Shown in pieces: positions 34,937 through 44,100 of a stretch of 64,000 bases of DNA. The stretch's first letter is position 1. The number at the start of each line of letters is the position of its first letter. Origin of the DNA: Methylobrevis albus (GTDB lineage: Bacteria; Pseudomonadota; Alphaproteobacteria; Rhizobiales; Pleomorphomonadaceae); NCBI RefSeq assembly GCF_015904235.1, contig NZ_JADZLT010000055.1, positions 62,001 to 126,000 of the forward strand, given 5' to 3'. Both the position numbers and the translations under genes were made by a program. A model generated the notes under the pieces. That model had not been told where the DNA came from. It saw only the letters and a program-made list of their open reading frames with translations, and did no database searches.

Positions 34937-36358
34937 TCAGCGACGCTGGAATTCGGGGCTCATCAGGAACAGCGTCATCGCCTGCGCCCGCGATCCGGCA
35001 CGGCGGATCGCGGTGCGGGTCTCGTCGGTGAGCGCGGTGCCGTAGAGGTCGTCGGCGAGCTCGATCGGCTGCTCGACGTCGGGGGCGCGAGCGATGATGC
35101 GCTCGGCGATGTCGAGGCGGTTGGTGATCGCGTCGGGCGCCAGCCAGTCGTCGCCGTCGATGGCATAGCCCTTCGGCGAGGGCGCGCCCCAGACCGGCTG
35201 GCCGAGCACCTCGAGGCTGCGGCGGGCGAACGAGACCGTGAAGTTGCTCGACGTCGCCCGCATCGCCGCGAGCATGAAGTCGATCGGCGGCCGCAGCTGG
35301 GCCGGCGGCGCGGCCCAGGCCTCGTCAGCGGCGACGAGGGTCGCGGCGACCTCGGCGAGGTCGCCGCCCGTGTCGAGGAAGCGGCGCTCGAGGCGTTCGG
35401 TGAGTGCCGCCGACGGCGTGCCAACGAAGGCGCGAACCAGCCGGTCGGCGACATTGCGGGCGGTTGCGGGATGGCGGGCGAGATCGGCGAGGATCGCCTC
35501 CGCCTGGCCGGCGCCGCCCTCCGGATAGCGCTTGCCGAGGATCACACGCGGCCCGGGCTCGTGGCGCCGCCTCTCGAAGCGGAACACGCCGACGTCGGGC
35601 TCTTTCGGATTCATGCCGAAGCTCCAGCCGGTCAGCGCCGCGGCGAGTTCGGTGACGTCCTCCTGGCCGAAGTTGCGCGGGCCGAGGGTGTGCAGTTCGA
35701 GCAGTTCGCGCGCGAAGTTCTCGTTGAGACCACGGCCGGGGCGGCGGCGGCCGAGCGCCGAGTTCGGCCCGGTCGAGGTGCGGTTGTCGAGATAGAGCAG
35801 CATCGCGGGATGCCGGGCGACGGCGAGCAGCATGTCGCCGAAGCGCCCGAGCGCGTGCGGCCGGATCGCCTCGCGCTCATAGGCGCCGCCGAGGGCGCCG
35901 ATGAAGGACGACTTGACGGTGGAAACGGTGAAATGGTTGGTCCAGAAGCCGACGAGGCGCTCGGCAAAGCCGATCTCGACGGCGGCGGCGCGATCGAGCC
36001 GGGCGCGGACCTCGGTCTCGTAGGCGAGCCCGATCGGGCTCATGCCCTTGATCGCCGCCGCAAGTTCGGGCGTGAGCGACGCCATCCCGGCCTCGGACGA
36101 GCCCGCCGCGGCGGCGGCGATGTTCCGCGCCCGTACCGCCTGGCGCCGCAGGGTGACTTCGGCGATCACGTCGGGCAAGGACAGGATCGAGTCGACGTCG
36201 AGGGCGGCGGCGCCGGGACGGGCGATCTCCGCCGCCACCATTCCGCGCGGGTCGGCCTCGGCCATGGCGCGCTGGCCCGGCTTTGGGCCGAGCCCGAAGC
36301 GCGTCAGCGCGATGAGGCCGCCCCGGCCCGCCGCGTCCTGCGAAATGTCGGTCGCCAA
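34937..36358 (-). CDS. DUF1800-family protein
   Basis: A protein of 473 residues matching DUF1800: ALTRFGLGPKPGQ, ERLVGFWTNHFTVS, YEREAIRPHALGRFGDMLLAVARHPAMLLYLDN, NENFARELLELHTLG, LTGWSF, and VADRLVRAFV. TTG is the likely start, with GAGGA about nine bases upstream; no signal peptide is evident. First gene of the DUF1800-DUF1501 operon. Function unknown; the pair is widespread in bacteria and probably secretion- or surface-related. Confidence 0.9.
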   Translation of the reverse strand: MATDISQDAAGRGGLIALTRFGLGPKPGQRAMAEADPRGMVAAEIARPGAAALDVDSILSLPDVIAEVTLRRQAVRARNIAAAAAGSSEAGMASLTPELAAAIKGMSPIGLAYETEVRARLDRAAAVEIGFAERLVGFWTNHFTVSTVKSSFIGALGGAYEREAIRPHALGRFGDMLLAVARHPAMLLYLDNRTSTGPNSALGRRRPGRGLNENFARELLELHTLGPRNFGQEDVTELAAALTGWSFGMNPKEPDVGVFRFERRRHEPGPRVILGKRYPEGGAGQAEAILADLARHPATARNVADRLVRAFVGTPSAALTERLERRFLDTGGDLAEVAATLVAADEAWAAPPAQLRPPIDFMLAAMRATSSNFTVSFARRSLEVLGQPVWGAPSPKGYAIDGDDWLAPDAITNRLDIAERIIARAPDVEQPIELADDLYGTALTDETRTAIRRAGSRAQAMTLFLMSPEFQRR

Positions 36359-36744
36359 AGTGGTTCGTCCTCGGGATGGATCATCGGCGGAAACGCCGCT
36401 TCATCCCCGACAGAGCACGCAACTGGTCCATTTCTATGGCGAGGCTCTGTGGCGATGCGGCGCTGCCGCGCCGAAACTCCGCGGCGTTCCGCGGCGGTCG
36501 GCGAAGGCCGGAGGATGCAGGCCGGCCCCTCCGGAAATGCATGTTGCAACGCACAATGAGGGATCTATAGTTTTCCGGATGCGGCCCGATCCGCCGGAGA
36601 AGCCCCCGCCCGCCGGCGCGCCGTGACGGGCAGCGGGCCATTCGACAGGGCCACAGTTGTGTGATCCCCGCCGGGCTTGGTAGGGATGCGAGGCGCCGGG
36701 TCCGCGGCGTCCGGATCGGCGACCGGTCCGCATCGGAGCAAGGC
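36359..36744. other. Divergent intergenic region
   Basis: About 385 bases separate the leftward DUF1800 gene from the rightward polysaccharide locus and must contain both promoters. Short open frames here have no domain support. Confidence 0.4.
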
Positions 36745-37827
36745 ATGCTGGCGAATGAGTGGAACGGCCGCAAGGTCTGCTTCACGTCCGACATCTACAA
36801 GGTCGACGATCGCGAGCGGCTGCGGCTGCCCAATCCGCACGCCCTCAACGTCGAGTGGATCGCCAGCCTGTTCGCGCCGGTGTTCGCCGAGATCACCGGG
36901 GCGGCCGCCGAGACCGTCCTCGCCGACGACTATCCGGCACCGACGGCGCGGCTCGCCGCCTATCGCCGGCTCGGCCTCGAGTTCTCCACCGACGGTTGGG
37001 CGCGGTTGCATGCCGGGATCGACGATGCCTGGCTCTGCGAGCGCATCGGCGACCTCTTCGCCGGCAGCCTCGTCGTCGGCTTCGAGACCCCGCCCTATCT
37101 CGCCCGCATCCTGCGCGCCCAAGGCATCCCGCTGATCGACACCACGATCCACCCGGTGCGGTTCATGCCGGATTACGTGTTCGGCATGCGCTCCAACGTC
37201 CCCGATCTCCATGCCCGCCTCGGCGCCTTCGCGATGGCGGACGAGGCGATTCGCGACGAGGCACGCCTGTCGCGGGCCCGGTCCATCCGCGCCTTCCGGC
37301 GCGGCTGGCCGGAGGCTGGGGCCGCGGTGTTCTTCGGGCAGATCGCGGTCGACAGTTCGCTGATCGTCGACGGCCGGATGGCCGGGCTCGCCGACGTCAC
37401 CCGGGCGCTCGCCGACCTGCGCGACACCTATCCGCACGTCTATTACCGGCCGCATCCGCACATCGAGCGGCGCCGCGCGGTCGAGGCCGCCGTCGCCGAG
37501 GTCGGGGGCATCACCTGGACCGAGGCCGCGGCCTACGACCTTCTCGCGGTCCCGACGGTCGCCGCCGTGGCGAGCCTCTCGTCGAGCGTGCTGCACGAGG
37601 CGCGCTATTTCGGCGTGCCGGCCCGGCGCGTGCTCGCCAACCGGGATCCCGCGCTCGACGGCGACACAGGGACCGGCCTGCCGGCCTTCCTGCCCATGCA
37701 TCCCGACATCCTCGGCATCGCCGCCTGGCGCCATGTGCTCGGCGCCGCGCCGGCGCCAGCTCCGGGCGGCCGCCGCCTGCAGGACGGGGCGCTCAGGACG
37801 TCGATCAACATGACCTGGGGGCGCTGA
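36745..37827 (+). CDS. Unassigned protein of the polysaccharide locus (glycosyltransferase-like pattern)
   Basis: A protein of 360 residues that I do not recognise with confidence. It has no signal peptide or membrane helix. The C-terminal half holds VYYRPHPHIERRRAVEA followed about 50 residues later by SLSSSVLHEARYFG. This HPH...(S)SxxxEAxxxG order is the donor-site pattern of GT-B capsule enzymes such as KpsS, KpsC and poly-glycerophosphate transferases. The start is MLANEWNG with GGAG-type spacing upstream. Its stop is two bases before the TPR gene and about 570 bases upstream of kdsD, so a role in surface glycan synthesis is likely (inference). Confidence 0.6.
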   Translation: MLANEWNGRKVCFTSDIYKVDDRERLRLPNPHALNVEWIASLFAPVFAEITGAAAETVLADDYPAPTARLAAYRRLGLEFSTDGWARLHAGIDDAWLCERIGDLFAGSLVVGFETPPYLARILRAQGIPLIDTTIHPVRFMPDYVFGMRSNVPDLHARLGAFAMADEAIRDEARLSRARSIRAFRRGWPEAGAAVFFGQIAVDSSLIVDGRMAGLADVTRALADLRDTYPHVYYRPHPHIERRRAVEAAVAEVGGITWTEAAAYDLLAVPTVAAVASLSSSVLHEARYFGVPARRVLANRDPALDGDTGTGLPAFLPMHPDILGIAAWRHVLGAAPAPAPGGRRLQDGALRTSINMTWGR

Positions 37828-37829
37828 CG

Positions 37830-38207
37830 ATGGCCGATTTCGACAGCCTCGTCGCCGAAGCCGACGGTGCGCGCGACCGCGGCGACTGGACCACCGCCGC
37901 CGCCGGCTACCGGGCGGCGCTGGCGCTCGATGCCGGTGCCGGGCCGATCTGGGTCCAGCTCGGTCACATGCTGAAGGAGGCCGGCCACTTCGAGGCGGCC
38001 GGCAAGGCGTATCGGGAGGCGCTGGAGCGGATGCCGCTCGACGCCGACCTGCACCTGCAGATGGGCCACTTCCTGCGCCGGATCGGGCGCCGCCGCGACG
38101 CGGCCGCCTACTACGAGCAGGCGACGGCGCTCGACCCGGGTCTGGGCGAGGCGGCGAGGCATTTTGCCGAACTCGTCGATGAACTCGTTGGCGAGGCGAA
38201 CAGATGA
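37830..38207 (+). CDS. TPR-repeat protein
   Basis: A protein of 125 residues made of about three tetratricopeptide units (WTTAAAGYRAALALDAGAGP, FEAAGKAYREALERMPLDAD, RRDAAAYYEQATALDP). Such small TPR proteins act as scaffolds. Its ATG comes two bases after the stop of the unassigned locus protein, so the two are translated together. Similar helical repeats precede the GT29 domains of two other proteins in this region. Confidence 0.85.
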   Translation: MADFDSLVAEADGARDRGDWTTAAAGYRAALALDAGAGPIWVQLGHMLKEAGHFEAAGKAYREALERMPLDADLHLQMGHFLRRIGRRRDAAAYYEQATALDPGLGEAARHFAELVDELVGEANR

Positions 38208-38396
38208 ATCGGGGCTTCTCGCAACCGCGAAATTCGTCCTTGACGAGGCGGGTGCGAAATCCGAGTGTGTGCCGGTTTTAGAAGGGGCGCGCGTGCGTTG
38301 ATCGCTCGCGAATATTGCCGCACATGCCGTCATGATTAGGCGCAATTGTAAGTATCGCGCTTTGCTAAAGTATTTGGGCCGGGGCGGCGGCCATTC

Positions 38397-39398
38397 ATGG
38401 AAGGACGGGTGGGACGAATGGAGACTGATATGATACGCGAGTCGCTTGCTCGCTCCCTCGACACCGAGAGCGCGGGACTTCGTGAGCTGGTCGAGAAATT
38501 CAACACTGACGAAAACTTCGCTTCCAGCCTCATCGCCGCCGTCGAACTGATCTCCAGCCGCAGCGGCCGGGTCATTCTTTCGGGCGTCGGCAAGAGCGGT
38601 CACATCGGGCGCAAGATCGCCGCGACCCTCGCCTCGACCGGCACGCCGGCCTACTTCGTCCACCCGACCGAGGCGAGCCACGGCGACCTCGGCATGATCG
38701 GGCCCGACGACGTCATCATCTGCCTGTCCTGGTCGGGTGAAACCGCCGAACTCGCCGCCGTCCTCACCTATGCCAAGCGCTTCCGCGTCGCGCTGATCGC
38801 GCTGTGCTCCAACGCCAACAGCACGCTCGGCCGCAACGCCACCGTGGCGCTGGCGCTGCCGAAGGCGCGCGAAGCGTGCCCGCACGGCCTCGCGCCGACG
38901 ACATCGACGATCCTGCAACTCGCCATCGGCGACGCGCTGGCGATCGCGCTGCTCGAAAGCCGCGGCTTCTCGGCCAACGACTTCAAGGTCTACCACCCGG
39001 GCGGCAAGCTCGGCTCGCAGCTGCGCCTCGTCGGCGAACTGTCGCACGGCCCCGAGCGCATCCCGCTGCTCACCGTCGGCACGCCGATGAGCGAGGCCGT
39101 CGTGATGATGTCGTCGAAGGGCTTCGGCGTCGTCGGCATCGTCGAGAAGGACGGCACGCTCGCGGGCATCATCACCGACGGCGACTTGCGCCGCCACATG
39201 AGCCCCGACCTGCTGGCCCAGCCGGTGGAACTCGTCATGTCGGCGAGGCCGCGCACGGTGAAGCCCGACATGATCGCCAGCGCCGCGCTGGAAATGATGG
39301 AGTCGCAGAAGATCACGACGCTGTTCGTGGTCGGCGACAACGGCGTTCCCGTCGGCATCCTCCACATCCTCGACCTCCTTCGCGCCGGTGTCGCATGA
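38397..39398 (+). CDS. kdsD: Arabinose-5-phosphate isomerase (KdsD/KpsF family)
   Basis: A protein of up to 333 residues that converts ribulose 5-phosphate to arabinose 5-phosphate, the first step to Kdo. A SIS domain (about 45-190; GVGKSGHIGRKIAATLASTGTPAYF, SWSGETAEL) is followed by two CBS domains (about 215-333; ITDGDLRR). The start is uncertain: ATG 38397, 38418 or 38430 are all in frame, and GGAG six bases before 38430 favours the last. Its stop overlaps kdsB by four bases (ATGA). Confidence 0.93.
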   Translation: MEGRVGRMETDMIRESLARSLDTESAGLRELVEKFNTDENFASSLIAAVELISSRSGRVILSGVGKSGHIGRKIAATLASTGTPAYFVHPTEASHGDLGMIGPDDVIICLSWSGETAELAAVLTYAKRFRVALIALCSNANSTLGRNATVALALPKAREACPHGLAPTTSTILQLAIGDALAIALLESRGFSANDFKVYHPGGKLGSQLRLVGELSHGPERIPLLTVGTPMSEAVVMMSSKGFGVVGIVEKDGTLAGIITDGDLRRHMSPDLLAQPVELVMSARPRTVKPDMIASAALEMMESQKITTLFVVGDNGVPVGILHILDLLRAGVA

Positions 39399-40198
39399 GC
39401 CGCATTGCCATCATCATTCCTGCCCGCTACGCCTCGACCCGCTATCCGGCCAAGCCCCTCGCGCTGCTGCGCGGGGCCTCCGGCACGGCGCGCACGCTGC
39501 TCGCCCGGTCGATCGCCGCGGCGCGGGCCGCCGACCTCGGCGCCGACATCTATGTCGCGACCGATGACGAGCGGATCGCCGCCGAGGCCGAGAACTGCGA
39601 TACCGCGGTGATCATGACCGACGCCGCCTGCCGCAACGGCACCGAGCGCGTGGCGCAGGCCGTCGAGCGGGCCGGGCTGGACGCCGAAGTGGTGATCAAC
39701 CTGCAGGGCGACGCGCCGCTGACGCCGCCGCACTTCGTCACCGCGCTCGCCGCGGCGATGGACGCCGATCCGTCGGTGGGCGTTGCGACGCCGGTGCTGC
39801 GCTGCGACAAGGAAGCGCTCGAGAACTTCCTCGAGGACCGCCGCAACGGCCGCGTCGGCGCGACCACGGTGGTCGTCGCGAACACCGGCGACGCGCTCTA
39901 CTTCTCCAAGGAAGTGCTGCCGTTCACCAACGGACGCAGCGAAGTCGACGGCATCGTGCCGGTATTCCACCATGTCGGCCTCTACGCCTACCGCCGCTCG
40001 GCGCTGGCCGCCTATGGCGGGTTCGCCCAGGGCCCGCTCGAGACGCTCGAGGGGCTGGAGCAGCTGCGCTTCCTCGAGAACGGCCATCCGGTCAAGGCCG
40101 TCGAGGTCGAGGCGCGCGGCGGGGCGTTCTGGGAGCTGAACAACCCGACCGACGTGCCGCTGATCGAAGGCTATCTCGCCAAGCTGGGCATCGACTGA
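39395..40198 (+). CDS. kdsB: 3-deoxy-manno-octulosonate cytidylyltransferase
   Basis: A protein of 267 residues that makes CMP-Kdo from CTP and Kdo. Motifs: IIIPARYASTRYPAKPL (CTP loop), DDERI, AACRNGTERVAQA, VINLQGDAPL (family QGD) and the C-terminal ELNNPTDVPLIE. Overlaps kdsD by four bases and precedes kdsA by 56 bases. The order kdsD-kdsB-kdsA supplies activated Kdo for the downstream KpsC-like transferase, and possibly for lipid A as well. Confidence 0.93.
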   Translation: MSRIAIIIPARYASTRYPAKPLALLRGASGTARTLLARSIAAARAADLGADIYVATDDERIAAEAENCDTAVIMTDAACRNGTERVAQAVERAGLDAEVVINLQGDAPLTPPHFVTALAAAMDADPSVGVATPVLRCDKEALENFLEDRRNGRVGATTVVVANTGDALYFSKEVLPFTNGRSEVDGIVPVFHHVGLYAYRRSALAAYGGFAQGPLETLEGLEQLRFLENGHPVKAVEVEARGGAFWELNNPTDVPLIEGYLAKLGID

Positions 40199-40254
40199 TC
40201 GTCCAGGACCATTGACTGCCCGCGCCGGGCGCGGGTCCCACGAGGATTTTTCGC

Positions 40255-41106
40255 ATGACTGTCGAACCCAAGGTCGTGAAGGCTCGCGACGTCCAGTTTT
40301 CCAACGCGCTGCCGTTCGTCTTCATCTCCGGCCCGTGCCAGATCGAAAGCCGCGAGCACGCGTTCAAGATCGCGTCCTTCCTGAAGGCCGCCACCGACAA
40401 GGCCGGCATCCCCTTCATCTTCAAGGGCTCCTACGACAAGGCCAACCGCACCTCGCTGTCGGGCCAGCGCGGCATCGGCATCGACGAGGGCCTCAAGGTG
40501 CTCGGCGAAGTGCGTGACGAGTTCGGCTGCCCGGTGCTCACCGACATCCACGACATCGAGCAGACCCGGATCGCGGCGAAGGTCGTCGACATCATCCAGA
40601 TCCCGGCGTTCCTCAGCCGCCAGACCGACCTGCTGCTCGCCGCCGGCGAGACCGGCGCCGTGATCAACGTCAAGAAGGGCCAGTTCCTCGCGCCCTGGGA
40701 CATGGCGAACGTCGCGAGCAAGATCGCCTCGACGAGCAACGAGAACATCCTGCTCTGCGATCGCGGCACCTCGTTCGGCTACAACACGCTGGTGAGCGAC
40801 TTCCGCGGCCTGCCGATCATGTCGCAGACCGGCTATCCGGTGGTGTTCGACGCCACCCACTCCGTGCAGGAGCCGGGCGGGCGCGGCGGATCCTCGGGCG
40901 GCAAGCGCGACTATGCGACGGCGCTCGCCCGCGCGGCGCTGGCCGTCGGCGCCGCGGCGATCTTCGCCGAAGCGCATGACGACCCGGACAACGCGCCGTC
41001 CGACGGTCCCAACATGCTGCCGCTCGAGTGGGTCGAGCCGTTCCTCGCCGACCTCAAGGCGATCGACGAGGTCGCGAAGAGCCGCAAGACGGGCTATGGT
41101 TTCTGA
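40255..41106 (+). CDS. kdsA: 3-deoxy-8-phosphooctulonate synthase
   Basis: A protein of 283 residues that condenses arabinose 5-phosphate and phosphoenolpyruvate to Kdo 8-phosphate. Motifs: FISGPCQIES (Cys at the metal position of metal-dependent enzymes is common here), FKGSYDKANRTS, VLTDIH, NVKKGQFLAPWDM, ERGT-type CDRGTSFGYN and FDATHSVQ. Preceded by kdsB. The following KpsC-like gene starts 47 bases downstream. Confidence 0.95.
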   Translation: MTVEPKVVKARDVQFSNALPFVFISGPCQIESREHAFKIASFLKAATDKAGIPFIFKGSYDKANRTSLSGQRGIGIDEGLKVLGEVRDEFGCPVLTDIHDIEQTRIAAKVVDIIQIPAFLSRQTDLLLAAGETGAVINVKKGQFLAPWDMANVASKIASTSNENILLCDRGTSFGYNTLVSDFRGLPIMSQTGYPVVFDATHSVQEPGGRGGSSGGKRDYATALARAALAVGAAAIFAEAHDDPDNAPSDGPNMLPLEWVEPFLADLKAIDEVAKSRKTGYGF

Positions 41107-41153
41107 TCACCGCTCGTGAGCGGACAGCTCGGAACTACGACGGGGAAAATCGT

Positions 41154-44100
41154 ATGGCCGATGTCGCCGTGATGGACAATCAGAAGGAATCCGGGGTGAA
41201 GCCGTCTGATCAGGCAGTTGAAGCGACTGCGGAATCGAACGATTCCGTGGTCGTGATGTTCGATGCGGCCGGGGGGCCGGAGTCCGCCACGGAGGAGACG
41301 TCGCCGACGTCTCCCGCCGCGGTGGACCTCGAGCGGCCGGCCGCGGACGAGACCTTCGACGTGGCCGATCCGGCGGATTTCGTTGCGGACGAGCATCCCG
41401 ACACGGGCGATGTCGACGAGGCTCCCGGCGACGCCGCCGATCCGGTGGATCTCGCTGCGGACGACGGCGCCGACGACCTCGGCAGCGACGACGCCGAAAC
41501 CGGCGAGACGGACAGCGACGCCGCCGACGCCGAGGCGGTGGACGACGACGCGACCTATGAGGTGCCCGATCCGGCCGAGTTCGTCGCCGACGACGAGACG
41601 GATCCGGACGCCGGGACCGGTGACGCGACCGTCACCGACGAGGCGGCGGCCTTCGAGGCCGACGAGACGGCCGAAGCCGGAGAGACCGTGGCGGCTGCCG
41701 CGCCCGCGGGCAGCGCCGAGGCGGTCGCGGTTGCGGCCGCTGCGGCGGCGCGGTCGACGCGGGCGCTGCCGGCGCTCCGCACGATCTGGATCCTCGGCGC
41801 GCCGGTGGAACTCAGGCCGCTGATCGAGGCGGCGATGCCCGACCGGGTGTTCCGCTTCCTCCTGACGACGCAGCCGCTCGGCGAGCGGCGCGACCGCATC
41901 GTGCACTCGGCCGGTGCCTGCGTCGCGGCGTGGGGCGACGCGCGCACCTCGGATCTCGAGGAGTTCATCGTCGAGACCGGCGTACCCTTCGCCCGCCTCG
42001 GTCCCGCCGGCCTGCTCGGCCCGGCCACCGGCGGCCCGGGCCTGACGCCCTATGGCTTCTACCTCGACAAGACCCCGGCGCCGCCGGCGCTCGGCTCCTC
42101 GGCCGTGCGGACCCTGCGCCCGTCGCAGATGCGCACCGCCGCCGAGACGGCCAGGCTGCAGGCGCTGCTCGACGCCTATCTCAAGGCCGGCGTGACGCTC
42201 GCCAATCCGGGCTGCCGCGGCGTCGCGCCGCCGCGCTCGACGCGCCGCTCGGTGCTGATCGTCGCCGACGAGCAGGACGGCCTGCTCGCGCCGGCGTCGG
42301 CGAAGCGGTTCGCCGGCTACGGCGAACTGGTGCGCATCGCGCGCGAGCGCTTCCCGGGCTGGGAAATCAACTTCGTCACCAACTTCGACTATTTCATTCC
42401 CGACGCCGTGGTGTCGCAGGTCGTCGCCGGTGTCGACAACGTCATCCACGCGCCGTACAGCCCGCAACTGCTCGGCGGCTGTGAAGCCGTGCTCGTCCAC
42501 AACAGCTTCGCCGGCTTCGACGCCGCGGCGCGCGGGATTTCCGTGGTCGCGATCGGCGACACGGACCTCGCCCGCGGGCTGGCCGAGAAGGTGCCGCCGC
42601 TCGATCTGTTCGCCGCCGTTTTCGCCGACGGCGTGCACTACGTCGACCCCGTCTCTTCGCGGGCCATCGAACTCTCCGATGCGATCGGTCTGATCGCCGC
42701 CCGCGCCGCCCAGAAGACGCCAGTCAAGCCGCGCGTCAGTGCCGCCTGGAGGGAGCCGGTCGCGCGGGCCCCGGCCGCCCCCGCCGCGCCGAAGCCGCAG
42801 CCGAGCGCCGCGGCGCCGGTCAGCATCAAGAAGTTGCTGGCGAACCTGCGCGTGCCCGACAAGAAGGCGCTCACCAAGGAGCAGGCGACGCAGCCGCGGC
42901 CGGCCGAGGGCGTCGCCCACATGGTGGTCCCGAACTGGCTCGCCGCCGAGCCCGCCGGCGAAGTGCCGACCGGCCGGCTGGTCGGTCTCGATTTCGACCT
43001 GCGCAGCGGCGACAACGCCTTCGTGCCGAAGGTTGAGGCGGTGATCGACCTCGTCCTCAACGACGACGCCGACGTCTCGGTCAGCGCCCGGCGCGTCGCC
43101 AATTTCGCGGCAAAGCAGCCCGAACTGTTCCTGCGCCTCGTGCGCGGCCGGCTCTCCCGGTTCGGCGCCCGCGCGGTGGTGATCCGCGACCTGCGCAATC
43201 CGGCCGTGCGCTTCTTCGCCCGGGCGGCGGGCTCGCTCGGCGTGCCGCGCATCTACCTGCCGATGAACGCCAGCGACATGCTCGACGACGAGGAGCGGCT
43301 GCAGCTCGAATCGCTGAGCTCGCTCGCCGACCTCGTACTCGCCTGGGACGAGGGCTACGGGGCGCTGCTCGAGCAGATCGGCTATCCCGCGGACCGCATC
43401 CTTGCGGTCGACGCCGGCGTCACCGCCGCCGTGGACGCCTCGGCGAACAACAGCATCCTCGTCTCGCTCGGCCAGCGCTGGGAGCGCAGCCGGAGCGAGG
43501 AGCCGAAGGATGCCGACGACTTCATCGTCGACCTGATCGAACTCGCCGACGCTTTCGGCTACGGGGTCGCCTTCCATCTCGGCAAGGAGTTCCTGAAGAC
43601 GCTGCCCGATCGCGGGCTGCAGATCCTGCAGTCGGTGCCGAACGTCACCTTCGAGATCGAAGGCGCGGAGCTGCGCCCGTTCGACGAACTGCTGCTCGAA
43701 TCGACCGTGGTTCTCTGCGATTCCCGGGCGATCCAGCGCCGCGTGCAGCAGATCGGGCTGCTCGGCGTGCTGCTGGCGCGCGATGCCGAAGCGGTGCCGG
43801 CCGGTCGCAACATCTGCCGCAATGCCGCCGAAGTGCGCTCGGCGCTCGCCGCCAGCCTCGACAACCTGCCGGCGGAGGGCGGCCCGGCCACCGGGTCGGA
43901 CGCCGAGGCGCTCGACGAGGTGCTCGGCGAGCTGTTGTCGGGGGCTCGCACCGTGACGGTGCTGCCGCCGCCGGAAGAGCGGCTGCTTTCGGGCGGCAAG
44001 GTGCCGTTCGCGGTCGTCAGCAGCACGGTGCCGCTCGCCGAACTGCAGCGCACGCAGCGCCACCTGCTGCCGATGATCGGCGCCCGCCGCTGGGTGCGCA

